The notes beneath the pieces are model-generated. The model saw only the letters and a list, made by a program, of their open reading frames with translations, was not told the origin of the DNA and did no database searches. From assembly GCA_903858935.1 (NCBI GenBank), contig CAIOKO010000266.1, positions 1-37,685 of the forward strand: DNA of 37,685 nucleotides, in the 5' to 3' direction. The first letter of the stretch is position 1. The number at the start of each line of letters is the position of its first letter. The position numbers and the translations under genes were made by a program. This DNA is from an uncultured Schlesneria sp. (GTDB taxonomy: Bacteria > Planctomycetota > Planctomycetia > Planctomycetales > Planctomycetaceae). Positions 1 through 8,898 of this stretch are shown piece by piece.

Positions 1-1
1 G

Positions 2-958
2 CTGCTTCCAGCCGTGCAGCAGGCACGCGAAGCGGCTCGCCGCACGCAGTGCAAAAACAACATGAAGCAACTGGGGTTGGCTGCATTCAATTACGAATCG
101 ACATACAGCCGGTTCCCCGCAGCAGGTAAGGGTATTGATTTCGGGAAAATCAACCTGTTCGCCTTCCCAACTTCGACTTTCACCCAACTGCTCCCTTACA
201 CGGATCAGGCCCCTTTGTACAACACGTTTAACTTCGGCTACCACTATTCGAACAGCGCCAACAGCACCAACGCTGCTGCAGCGAAAACGAAAATCCCAGC
301 GTTCCTGTGCCCCAGCAACGCCATCACGACTGCTGACTCCAAAGGATATGGACAAGCCGACTACATGCCAGTCGCTTTCGTCGACATTGATCCAGTCACG
401 GGTGCTCGAAACGGTCAGAATGGTACTGCTGGCGGAGCGAACGGTAACAACATCGGTGCTACAAAAGATTCGGTTTACGGGCTGTATGGAAACCGAACTG
501 CCGACACGACCGATGGACTTTCCAACACGGTCGCGATTGTTGAACAATCAGGCCGTCCTTCAAACCTTGTCGGTAAGTATACAGCGGGCGTTTACATCGG
601 TGGCGCTCCGGGATGGAACACTGCCGAGATGACAGGCGCCAGCGGCCTCAACACGGCTCCGAATCGATGGGCTGACTCGGATTCAGGTGCCGGTGTTTCA
701 GGTCAGAATAACTCTCCTTATCTTGGTTCAGTGCTGCCGGTGATCAACGGGAACAAGACTCCGGTTGGTGGACCGACCCAATGCCCTTGGACCCAGAACA
801 ACTGTGGACCGAATAACGAACCGTTCAGCCTTCACATCGGTGGCGTTCACGCGGCTCTTGGTGATGGTTCGGTCCGGTTCATTTCGGAAAACGTCGACAT
901 CAATACTGCTCGTCGACTGTTCGGTCGTAACGACGGGGAAGTTATCGGCGACTTCTAA
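2..958 (+). CDS. DUF1559 prepilin-like protein, 5' end cut by window edge
   Basis: Reading is open from base 2 to a TAA at 956-958 (318 residues visible). The first residues, [20 protein letters not shown], are the end of the hydrophobic prepilin helix and the start of the DUF1559 domain. The N-methylation motif that should precede them lies outside the window. The C-terminus carries the family signature: a His-Gly-Gly stretch, then [15 protein letters not shown] near residues 286-300. DUF1559 proteins are a hugely expanded planctomycete family of secreted, pseudopilin-like proteins with an N-terminal type IV pilin helix; their function is unknown and surface or secretion roles are inferred. 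Gly/Asn/Thr-rich composition fits an exported protein. A strong hairpin follows the stop. Family assignment is firm; the start is not visible. Confidence 0.93.
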   Translation: MLPAVQQAREAARRTQCKNNMKQLGLAAFNYESTYSRFPAAGKGIDFGKINLFAFPTSTFTQLLPYTDQAPLYNTFNFGYHYSNSANSTNAAAAKTKIPAFLCPSNAITTADSKGYGQADYMPVAFVDIDPVTGARNGQNGTAGGANGNNIGATKDSVYGLYGNRTADTTDGLSNTVAIVEQSGRPSNLVGKYTAGVYIGGAPGWNTAEMTGASGLNTAPNRWADSDSGAGVSGQNNSPYLGSVLPVINGNKTPVGGPTQCPWTQNNCGPNNEPFSLHIGGVHAALGDGSVRFISENVDINTARRLFGRNDGEVIGDF

Positions 959-1023
959 TCGAAGCGTCCAGACATCGCCTTCTTGCTGAATCGGGAATCT
1001 CAGCGAGCGATGCGTCACAGCAA

Positions 1024-1057
1024 GACCCCGGAACTGATTTTAATCGGTTCCGGGGTC
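1024..1057 (+). terminator. Stem-loop terminator after the DUF1559 gene
   Basis: An 11-bp perfect inverted repeat (1024-1034 GACCCCGGAAC, 1047-1057 GTTCCGGGGTC) is extended inward by a wobble pair and GATT/AATC, leaving a 2-nt loop. It lies 66 nt after the stop at 958. The following bases (ACTTCGTTTCT) are only moderately T-rich, so efficiency is uncertain, but position and strength suit an intrinsic terminator. Confidence 0.7.
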
Positions 1058-1173
1058 ACTTCGTTTCTACTGGAACACAACCTCGTCACCAGAGCTAATC
1101 ACGTACCTTCCGCTTTTCAATACAAAATATTGCAACCCAAGAGTTAGCTCGATTTTTCACAGAACTCCGTCAA

Positions 1174-1655
1174 CGTCAGCCCGACGCTAAAGCGATAGAA
1201 AACGAAGTAAGCCCCCTCGCTTGTGCGTTTTGAAGTTGAGCTTTTTCGATATCTGGAGTGAAATCAAGAATTTAACGCCAAGGCGCAAGGGCGCAAAGAA
1301 TTCAAAAGACGGTAACGCTGTGGACTTCTTTCAATGTAGCCATCATCGCTCCGCGTGATGAGCATTTGTCGGAAACGATTCGACCGTTGCCTTAACATCG
1401 GAACAGATACTTCGTTTTAAATCCTGATTTGAAAACATGCGGATTCGAATTCGCTTGGTTCTCGAACAATGCTCATCACGCGGAGCGATGATGGCTACTT
1501 TGGTCTGAGGTAGACTCTCCCTGACTTCTTCACTTTGCGTCTTAGCGCGTTGGTGCCTTTGCGTTGGGTTCCAATTGAATTCGCTTGATTTTGTGGGTAA
1601 CACAATCTCGATACAGCAAAACGCTTAAACTCAAAGCTTGTGCGTCGGGCTAATG
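1174..1655. repeat. Three-layer nested inverted-repeat block around element copy A
   Basis: Outer layer: 1174-1194 against 1635-1655, sharing the core GCGTCGGGCT in opposite orientations; this is the planctomycete short repeat also found at 3488-3514. Middle layer: 1274-1298 (AACGCCAAGGCGCAAGGGCG then CAAAG) against 1533-1565, both degenerate versions of a purine-rich GGCGCAAAGACGCAAAG type sequence, facing each other. Inner layer: the 29-bp perfect arms of the 161-bp element (1337-1365 and 1469-1497). No believable gene lies in this 650-bp gap. The concentric order of three distinct repeat families suggests repeated insertion into the same palindromic site. Confidence 0.7.
1337..1497 (+). 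repeat. 161-bp palindrome-bounded element, copy A
   Basis: Terminal arms of 29 bp are perfect inverted repeats, starting TAGCCATCATCGCTCCGCG at 1337 and ending with its complement at 1497, around a 103-bp core. The core includes GTCGGAAACGATTC near the left arm and GGTTCTCGAACAATGCTC at the right arm. Similarity to the other copies continues outside the arms: CTTCTTTCAATG on the left and CTTTGGTCTGAGG on the right. Copies B (24978-25138, inverted) and C (25793-25953, same orientation) have the same total length. It could be a MITE/REPIN-like non-autonomous element or a structured RNA; no transposase-like ORF is inside. Confidence 0.88.
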
Positions 1656-1707
1656 ATAATCTGGGGTCGTGGCTTGCATTCACGAACGAGATTGAAGAAG
1701 CCTCGTT

Positions 1708-4700
1708 TCAATCTTCAGTCACGTCGGCTTTGAGCGACCATAAATATTGCTTGATCGCTTCAAACTGCTTTTTCGCATTTCCCCCCTCGATTTTCTTGAC
1801 GGCTGTCGTTTGCAGGTCAGGTGCAAATCGGGGCATTCTCGAACCGACGTCGTATCGCGGGGGATCGAGCATCTGTCGTAAGGCAAATTCCGGGCGAAGC
1901 CGGTCGCGGGTAAACGCGAAATTGATCCCCAGAGCAATTTGTGTCGCCGCATCACCACGAGGTTTTTCGTTCCCAACCGCATGACATTGACGGCAATCCA
2001 GCCCTCCATCACGCAGCGTCAATTGCCGTCCCGCCTCAACTAACTTGTCATCGAATGTCGTCGGAATCGGTTCCTGAAACTCCAGACCATGCTCTTGGGG
2101 CAGTTCAGGTACCAAGAAGTCCGCGTAGACGGGAAAGCTGGGCATTCGAGCCGTCATCCAGGGTCTGGGTTTATGCTGTATCTCTCCCTTTAATAATTTC
2201 GTGATCCAAGGTCCCTGCAGCTTTTCACCGACCCAGGTCAGATGAGGGACCGATTCGGGAAGTTTTCCAGATCCCTCTTCGGCCACAATCTCGGGCCAGC
2301 GGGCCGATTCGCCGTCTCGCGCATGGCACGCGGTGCAACGCAGCACCTTCAATGCGTGCTTGATTCTGGAACTCGGACCCGCGTGTGGCAAACTGGGATT
2401 ACCTGAGTACGTCGCCAGAAAGAATGCTAAAGCCTGTCGATCGAAATCGGAGAATGCAAATTTCGGAGCCTTCTGAGATCTCGTCGTATCATCACCAAGG
2501 CATCCGCGTCGCGCCGCAGAAACAACGGTGATTGGGACGACGTCGGGAGTAGCAAGTGAGCCCTTTTCAGCAAGCTGATGACAGTGATCACACCGCAATT
2601 CCTTGAACAGTTTTTGACCACGTTGAACGTCACCTGAACCCAATCCGACAACTTGCTCCACAGATCCCTTCGCGTTTTCGTTGAGATAATCTGCAAGAGC
2701 CCCTGCTTCTTCTTCGTTCAATCGAAAATCGGGCATGCGACTTCCATAATGATGCCCATGCGGTTCGCGAAGAAATCGTGTCAGTTGTCCAGGTTGGAAT
2801 TTACTCGTCACAAAAAACAGCGACAGACGATTCCATTCGGGATGTGTTTCTTTCGCCGCAAAGGTGTGGCAAGCGATGCAACCAAGCCGCTCGAAAAGCG
2901 CAGCTCCCTTTTCCAGTCGAACTTCACGCGCGTCAGTCGTCTGGCCAGCAGGATTTCCTGGAACCTCATTGGAACCGCGCAGCGATCCCAGGAACGCCAC
3001 CAGGTCGCTCAGTGCATTATTGTCACGCGATTCCAGGAGGCTGGGCATGGTTGCGTCAGTTCGCAAATGAGCCGGATCACGCAACCAGTTTGCCAACCAG
3101 TTGGGTTGAAGCCGAGATCCAATTCCATCAAGACGAGGGGCGTGACGAAAGTGCTCGATTTGACCTTCGTGCCGTACTAACTCGGTAACATCAAACGGAC
3201 GCAAGGGGTCTTGGCCAATGTGACATCGAGCACATTGGTGATTGCTGAACAGTGCGCGGCCGGCAAAATACGTCTCTCTAACTTCTGATTTTTCATTCGT
3301 CAGGGGATCGTGAAATAACAGGTTCGCAGGAACCAGTTCGCGCGGAAACCGGTCCGTTTCCCACATCAATCGGAAGCCATGATTATCCACCTTTGCCGAA
3401 TGTCGGATTCGGATGGGCGTGATTCCTTTTCGAAGACGGACCACGATGTCGTCATCACGCGTGTCTTTGGTGACGGATTTCGAAGATCCCTCGCTTGCGC
3501 GTCGGGCTGATGTGCCGATGAGCGTGAATTGATCGTCATTGATTTCAAGTATGGCGTCGGATTCTGCGGACGAACTGAATCGGTATTCCCCCGAGAAAGG
3601 GACTTTCAAAAAGCCCGTCGCAATGACTTCCTCGGGCGTTTCTTTCCCCACCCAATAACTCGACCAGGCCATTAACCGACTTGTCGTTGGATAATCAAAC
3701 AACGGTATCGTCAACGTCACACCAGGAGCGAGCCGGGCGAGGAGTGCTGACTTTTCTGCATCCCGTTTGGGCCGATGCAACTGATCTTCGGACATGACAT
3801 CTTTCGGGATCGCGTTCAGCGTCAAATAGGCTGTCTGCTCAATCACTGAACCCTGCGTCGATCGCAATGTATAACTGATTCCAAGTTGATCGACCGGCTT
3901 GAGATCGGGAAGTTCCAGAAAGACCGTACGGTTATCGGGAAGAAGCGTCACCGACTTTGGTTCCACCGAGTCGCGGCCGATTTGTCCTGGTGCCGAGGGT
4001 CGCAGGTCGGGTGAACCGTATTGAGCGGACCATCGGTAGTTCCATGCTTCCAATTCATAGTTATCAGGATTTTCGGCTTCGTCTCGATCCAAGGGACGAG
4101 TAAACGTCAAAGCGATCCCGTTCTGATACGTCTTCATTTTGACCACCAGGTCGATTCCCTGGCCCGTATAACGGACTCGCTGGAAACAGCCGTCATTCAC
4201 GGCACTGGTTACCCAGCCCTTCAATCCTGTCACATACAACTGTCCGTCATTTGCACGAAATCGACCCCGATGCGCACCTGAGGCAAATCGAAGCGGAAAC
4301 TCGGTCGAGCCTCCGTTCATCGTAGGACCGAACTTCGCCTGAGCACTCTCGGCAGTCGCGCCTGCCTGAGTCCCCTCGGCAATTTCCTCCTGTAATAGAA
4401 GCCGCAACTTGCATTGACCATAGGACAAGTGCAGCAGTTGTTTTGACAGTGGTCCCCAGCGGTCGCTGTCGACCCAGATCTGTCCCCCACAACTGTTGTC
4501 GGCTAAACGGGGAAACCAGCAGAATGGTCGTTCAAAATCCGTTGGTGGAGTTGTTCGATGATGTGACGGAAAATACCCATAAAAGCCCCCTTGATGCACG
4601 TCGAAAACAGCAGATCCCGGTGTCCATTCCCCTTCCTGCGGGGCAACGGTGATTTCGTCATTCGGCCCGATACTCATTCCATTCGGATTGCGAAAACCCG

Positions 4701-7680
4701 TGGCAAACACATCCAGCTTTGAGCCGTCCCTGGAAACTCGTAACAATGATCCATCATGCCGAATGGCCGAATCGCAGTTCCCTTTGACGTAGTAAAAATT
4801 CCCGGCTCGATCAGTCTCAAGGCAGGTCACGTATTCGTGCCCGTTTAGCGACACGTCCGCATCATTATTAAAATTCTCGTAGAAGTCGGCTTCGCCATCG
4901 TTGTCAAAATCGTGCAGTCGAGTGATCTGGTCGCGACCGACAACAAACAGTTGACTCCGGTTTGTCGGATTGCCATTTTTGTCACGTTCCGGAAGAACCT
5001 TAACGCCAAGCGGTTGAAAGAGCCCCGTCGCGTAGCGTCGCCATGTGATTCGTTCGAGTTTCTCATCAATCCCATCAACGAGCCAGACATCGCCATGCAG
5101 CGTACTGATGAAGGCTTTGCCGTCGGGAAGAAAGTCATGGCCGCCGCAGAACATCAGCGCACGAAACGGGTTTTCGAACGGTAGATTAATCGTATCGACA
5201 ACGTAAGGCGCGTTATTCTTTGCCACTTCCCCGGTCGTGACCAGCGGTTCACCCCAAATCCTTGGGCCGGGTTTCGTCAGTCCCCGCAAATCTTCTGCTG
5301 CAGGCGAAACGGCCACTAATTTTTCAAAGGCGGTTTCGTTGGTTGCTGGCGCGGCAATCAACAGCTTGACGGTCACCGGCTCGGCATGAGGCGGCACATT
5401 CAGGATGTGGCACTTTTCCGGCCCCTGTTGCAGCAACGCCGTGCCAGGTTTTGCGACAAGTCGGACGTGCGCCTTGGCGTCCGCGACAAGCATCGACAGC
5501 GCGGTTGTCGACGGTTCAACAACAATCGTTCGACTTAATGCCGTCACACCATTTGATTCTTCGGTCCACGGTGACTCAAACACGACGGTCGGTGGCTGCG
5601 GTTTGACATCAGTGGGATCAGACGAGCCGACGGTAAACTTGAGTACGACTCGCTGACCGTGTCGGTACAGACCTTCGTAATGCGCAACGCTCTTTGGCAA
5701 CGAGCCAAATCGATGTCCCTCCCGATGATTGATGAACTGATCACTGCGGGACCAGCCAGCAAGAATCGGGGTGGTAAAGGTCACATCCCCCTCGATTCGC
5801 GGGGGAACAATGATCCCAAACCGAGCGGCGTCGAACTTGAGAAATCCGGTCCAACCGGCCGAGGCTCGCATCTGTTCGGTGTCATAACAGATGGCATGAG
5901 TTCGACCAGGACCCGTACGTACGACAATCCCTTTGTAAACGGTCCCACCGGGGCCGACGATCGATCCACTGAAGAACGGACCCGTATCCATCTGAGCCAA
6001 TCGGTTGTCGCGAGAATCTTCCTCGGTCCAGCGAAACCCCAGCGCGTCCTCACCCCAATGCCCTTCGATCCTTGATGGTTTTGCAGCCATGTTAACAGCA
6101 TTCGGTGCCACCTGGGCTAACTGCGCGTCATTCTTCCCGGTCGCATCTTTGAGCCTTTTCTGCTCGCTCAATTCATCAAGGTGCCATAACCCCAGCGTGC
6201 TGTCGTCAATGTCAAATGGCCTCGCCAGACTCGAATCGAACTCGCGGATCCCTTTTGAAATTCGGACCTCATCTATCAGTCCTGTATAACCCGCCGCGTT
6301 GTCAACAAGACTGGCAATCGCCAGATCACCAGGGACGGCTTTCATCTCGGTTCTTTGACACGCCTGGTTGGCAACTGGCTGGCCATCGACATACAGCCGA
6401 ATCCGGTTCAGCTCCAGCACCATCCCGACATGATGCCAGCGACCATCGCAAATCATGGCGGTCGAATGGCAATGATCCGGCGTGAATCCCGGCGTATAGA
6501 CCGTGAAATTTCCGGTCCCCGCCATGGTGAACAATTCCCAATGAGTTCCCGATGATTTCAGTTCATTCGCGACCAGGATGTTGTAGGGGCCTTTGTCAGA
6601 GAGCTTCGTCCAGCACTCGACCGTAATCGGAAACTGGTGGAATTCTTCTCGTCCTTTAATGAAAGCACCTCCCGCACGCCCATCGATGGCCTGTCCGAAT
6701 TTTCCACCAGCCAATCGCGGGACATTCGCAGTCGGCACAGTGGCAGCAGTCGGCACCTGAGCCACAGGAACAGGAGTTCTCGGTTTCGGTTTACTCGCGG
6801 CAGGTTTGCCGTTCAGTTGTGGCAACAGCCAGTCGAGACCATCAAGATTATCGTGCAATCGTTCTTCGGCATCATCCGATGTATGGCCGAGAATTCCGAT
6901 CGGGCCGGCATAGCCGCTGTCACGCACAACTTTCAGCAGTTTCAGGTCGAGGTCACCCTGCCCCAATTGAAGAATCTTTTGACCTTTCCGGTCACCCTGA
7001 TTCACCATTCCATTCAGATTCAGAGTGTAGAGGTACGGTTTCATCGTTTTCAGCAGCTCTGGAAAACGATCAAGGTGATCGTGGCCGTGATGCTGGTTAT
7101 AGACGATGCCTACATCAGATCGATTCAGTTCCTTAATGATCGCAATCTGATTTTCCGGTTCGCCAAACCAGCCGCCGTGATTGTACAAGGCCACTTTGCA
7201 GCCAACTTTGGCGGCTGCTTCGGCAATCGGGCGAATGCGAGCTGCCTCGGTGATGACTCGCTGCTTCTGTTCCTGCTCAGATTTTGTCGGTTCACCGCCA
7301 CCCGTGACCCAAAGCTGAGGAGTCACTTTATGCTTTTCAAACACGGCGAGAGTTGCCTTCGCTTCGTCGTTGAGAACGGTGGGAAACCACCAGGCTGTCA
7401 ATTCAATCTGATGCCTCTTCAACGCGTCGATTTCGGCATCGAAGGTTGGGATATGTTCAGCTCGATAGTCATAAGCAAACTTGGAAAAGCCCAGTTTTTC
7501 CAGCATCGCGGCTCGTTCTTCGGGGCCTCGTTTCTTTGAGTCGAACGGAACAATGCACCAGGCGACCAGATTTTTGCGTTCAAACAGACCAGAAGAATCT
7601 GGTTCCGCTGCAGGAAGCCATATTCCCAGGCCAGCCAGAATCGTCGCGCACAAAGTCCCTAACAAGACGCGATTGGTCAT
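1708..7680 (-). CDS. Giant secreted multidomain cytochrome-c protein (TIM barrel, LamG, DUF6797, propeller, PA14, five CxxCH)
   Basis: 1990 aa from the ATG at 7680, which has GGAG 9 nt upstream; an in-frame TTG at 7686 is too close to that site. A signal peptide (LLGTLCATILAGLGIW, cleavage near LPAAEP) predicts export. Order, approximate residues: sugar-isomerase/epimerase-like TIM barrel 30-290; Pro/Ala linker; LamG-like fold 335-485; DUF6797-like segment 540-705; glucose/sorbosone-dehydrogenase-type propeller 840-1180, with a Ca-binding-like DFDNDGEADF near 920; PA14-like 1345-1440; then five heme motifs, CARCH ~1480, CIACH ~1600, CDHCH ~1695, CTACH ~1780, CRQCH ~1895. Such planctomycete dehydrogenase-cytochromes are presumed to oxidise carbohydrates in the periplasm; substrate unknown. 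A short genomic repeat sits in frame in the PA14 part (3488-3514). Confidence 0.9.
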   Translation of the reverse strand: MTNRVLLGTLCATILAGLGIWLPAAEPDSSGLFERKNLVAWCIVPFDSKKRGPEERAAMLEKLGFSKFAYDYRAEHIPTFDAEIDALKRHQIELTAWWFPTVLNDEAKATLAVFEKHKVTPQLWVTGGGEPTKSEQEQKQRVITEAARIRPIAEAAAKVGCKVALYNHGGWFGEPENQIAIIKELNRSDVGIVYNQHHGHDHLDRFPELLKTMKPYLYTLNLNGMVNQGDRKGQKILQLGQGDLDLKLLKVVRDSGYAGPIGILGHTSDDAEERLHDNLDGLDWLLPQLNGKPAASKPKPRTPVPVAQVPTAATVPTANVPRLAGGKFGQAIDGRAGGAFIKGREEFHQFPITVECWTKLSDKGPYNILVANELKSSGTHWELFTMAGTGNFTVYTPGFTPDHCHSTAMICDGRWHHVGMVLELNRIRLYVDGQPVANQACQRTEMKAVPGDLAIASLVDNAAGYTGLIDEVRISKGIREFDSSLARPFDIDDSTLGLWHLDELSEQKRLKDATGKNDAQLAQVAPNAVNMAAKPSRIEGHWGEDALGFRWTEEDSRDNRLAQMDTGPFFSGSIVGPGGTVYKGIVVRTGPGRTHAICYDTEQMRASAGWTGFLKFDAARFGIIVPPRIEGDVTFTTPILAGWSRSDQFINHREGHRFGSLPKSVAHYEGLYRHGQRVVLKFTVGSSDPTDVKPQPPTVVFESPWTEESNGVTALSRTIVVEPSTTALSMLVADAKAHVRLVAKPGTALLQQGPEKCHILNVPPHAEPVTVKLLIAAPATNETAFEKLVAVSPAAEDLRGLTKPGPRIWGEPLVTTGEVAKNNAPYVVDTINLPFENPFRALMFCGGHDFLPDGKAFISTLHGDVWLVDGIDEKLERITWRRYATGLFQPLGVKVLPERDKNGNPTNRSQLFVVGRDQITRLHDFDNDGEADFYENFNNDADVSLNGHEYVTCLETDRAGNFYYVKGNCDSAIRHDGSLLRVSRDGSKLDVFATGFRNPNGMSIGPNDEITVAPQEGEWTPGSAVFDVHQGGFYGYFPSHHRTTPPTDFERPFCWFPRLADNSCGGQIWVDSDRWGPLSKQLLHLSYGQCKLRLLLQEEIAEGTQAGATAESAQAKFGPTMNGGSTEFPLRFASGAHRGRFRANDGQLYVTGLKGWVTSAVNDGCFQRVRYTGQGIDLVVKMKTYQNGIALTFTRPLDRDEAENPDNYELEAWNYRWSAQYGSPDLRPSAPGQIGRDSVEPKSVTLLPDNRTVFLELPDLKPVDQLGISYTLRSTQGSVIEQTAYLTLNAIPKDVMSEDQLHRPKRDAEKSALLARLAPGVTLTIPLFDYPTTSRLMAWSSYWVGKETPEEVIATGFLKVPFSGEYRFSSSAESDAILEINDDQFTLIGTSARRASEGSSKSVTKDTRDDDIVVRLRKGITPIRIRHSAKVDNHGFRLMWETDRFPRELVPANLLFHDPLTNEKSEVRETYFAGRALFSNHQCARCHIGQDPLRPFDVTELVRHEGQIEHFRHAPRLDGIGSRLQPNWLANWLRDPAHLRTDATMPSLLESRDNNALSDLVAFLGSLRGSNEVPGNPAGQTTDAREVRLEKGAALFERLGCIACHTFAAKETHPEWNRLSLFFVTSKFQPGQLTRFLREPHGHHYGSRMPDFRLNEEEAGALADYLNENAKGSVEQVVGLGSGDVQRGQKLFKELRCDHCHQLAEKGSLATPDVVPITVVSAARRGCLGDDTTRSQKAPKFAFSDFDRQALAFFLATYSGNPSLPHAGPSSRIKHALKVLRCTACHARDGESARWPEIVAEEGSGKLPESVPHLTWVGEKLQGPWITKLLKGEIQHKPRPWMTARMPSFPVYADFLVPELPQEHGLEFQEPIPTTFDDKLVEAGRQLTLRDGGLDCRQCHAVGNEKPRGDAATQIALGINFAFTRDRLRPEFALRQMLDPPRYDVGSRMPRFAPDLQTTAVKKIEGGNAKKQFEAIKQYLWSLKADVTED
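3488..3514. repeat. Planctomycete short repeat embedded in coding sequence
   Basis: The plus strand reads CCCTCGCTTGCGCGTCGGGC followed by TGATGTG. The same core recurs in the non-coding block at 1635-1655 and, inverted, at 1174-1194. On the coding strand it gives the in-frame peptide SARRASEG inside the PA14-like part of the giant protein, apparently a loop insertion that keeps the frame. From general familiarity, this repeat and its translations are common in planctomycete genomes. Confidence 0.65.
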
Positions 7681-7792
7681 CGTCAAATTCTCCGCAAGTG
7701 TCGTTCGATGTATGCCGTCATGTTACAGCTCGAAGACATCGCCGCCAAAGGCACAGAGAACTCGAAATCAAGAAAATGCGGTCTCGCGGATT

Positions 7793-8734
7793 TCAGCCCT
7801 GGGATTCTTCAAAGTGAGTGACAGACTTTTCTTTTCTGATGCGATTCCGCCGACTCACAAGCCACGAGAATGCCGACAAACCAAATATCCAGGGTATGAG
7901 CGCCCGCGAAGGTCGTAAATTAAGAGTCGCAACGACCGCATCGCCGGAAGTTTTAATCACTGTGTCGTCGTTTTTGTGTTGACCTCGAATAATCTTGCGG
8001 TGAACCAGCAAATCCTTCTCGACGATCCCCTTCGTTTCGTTAATCGAGCAAAACCGCGTGGCTGTGTATCTGGAGCGAATCAAATTAGTCGCCGGGTCTT
8101 CATAACCAGAAGTGACGTAGGAGCCGACAAGGCTGTCGAACCCGGCATGTTGCAAGTAAAGCTCGTGATCGAACGCTTCTGTCGGATGTACTTTGCCATC
8201 GTGAATGTGCAATGTCGGAAAATAGAGGTCTTTACTGTCGGTTTCAAATTCAAACGCCATGGGATGTGGTCGTAATGAGCCTTCAGAGAGTTGAAACACG
8301 GCAAAGCTGTAATCGTTGTATCCCGGGATTTGTTCCCATGTCGCCGCTGGTAAACCGAAACGTTCATCCAGTTGAGAAAACTCGGCGATGGTCGGCACAA
8401 ACGAGCCGACATAATTCCCGACTTGAAAGACTTCTAAAGATTCGGTCTTTTCAAGATTATTCGCGGATTTGCTGCAGCCGAAAGAAATGGGAGGAGCTTT
8501 GTACGGGAAGCCCATTCCAAGATCGTCGAAGAACTTCTCGTAATGGCTCAGGTCGATAAACCGGAAACTGCGCGGTTGAACCGGCCGCTTCACTGGTATC
8601 GGGAGAATCATCGCATTGTCATGCGGTGAATTGTATTGCATCTGGTAAACAAGAAACTGGCTGCTGCCTGACGGCTTGCGTGCGAAAATTCGTGTGTTTG
8701 ACACCGAAGTCACAAACTGTGAAAAACAACACAT
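7793..8734 (-). CDS. Conserved-looking protein of unknown function with C-terminal membrane anchor
   Basis: 313 aa, ATG at 8734 with an AGAGGA site about 10 nt upstream. I do not recognise a named domain. Visible features are a Cys-Cys pair at residues 2-3, no obvious signal peptide, an N-terminal motif QYNSPHDNAMILPIPV (~33-48), FIDLSHYEKFFDDLGMGFP (~59-77), GNYVGSFVPTIAEF, an aromatic-rich middle (YNDYSFAVFQL) and His pairs in LHIHDGKVHPTEAFDHE. A single hydrophobic segment near the end (ALIPWIFGLSAFSWLVS) followed by RRNRIRKEK suggests a C-terminal tail anchor with a basic stop. NAMILPIPV faintly recalls DUF2330-type proteins, but the match is too weak to call. It lies 164 nt after the porin gene and 112 nt before the giant cytochrome gene, same strand. 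Confidence 0.8.
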   Translation of the reverse strand: MCCFSQFVTSVSNTRIFARKPSGSSQFLVYQMQYNSPHDNAMILPIPVKRPVQPRSFRFIDLSHYEKFFDDLGMGFPYKAPPISFGCSKSANNLEKTESLEVFQVGNYVGSFVPTIAEFSQLDERFGLPAATWEQIPGYNDYSFAVFQLSEGSLRPHPMAFEFETDSKDLYFPTLHIHDGKVHPTEAFDHELYLQHAGFDSLVGSYVTSGYEDPATNLIRSRYTATRFCSINETKGIVEKDLLVHRKIIRGQHKNDDTVIKTSGDAVVATLNLRPSRALIPWIFGLSAFSWLVSRRNRIRKEKSVTHFEESQG

Positions 8735-8898
8735 GATGATGGTTCCTCTTCGTTGGAATGTGCCGAAGGTGAAAACATCAACCTACTTCGATCGTGGTCT
8801 AATTGAAAGAAGAAATTCCACACGCCTGCCATTAGCGGATAGGACCTCGTAGTTTTTAGGTTACCTTGCGAATCGAAATTCATGGCAATTTCGGGCAT

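Noticed and set aside
1343-1603. 86-residue frame on the minus strand through element copy A, with KVAIIAPRDEHCSR
   Set aside because: The peptide is read from the repeat arm. The matching frame in copy C stops early, and similarity follows the DNA repeat rather than a protein.
6637-7539. 300-residue plus-strand frame opposite the giant cytochrome protein
   Set aside because: Antisense to the clear TIM-barrel and linker coding sequence; no recognisable domain or ribosome site.
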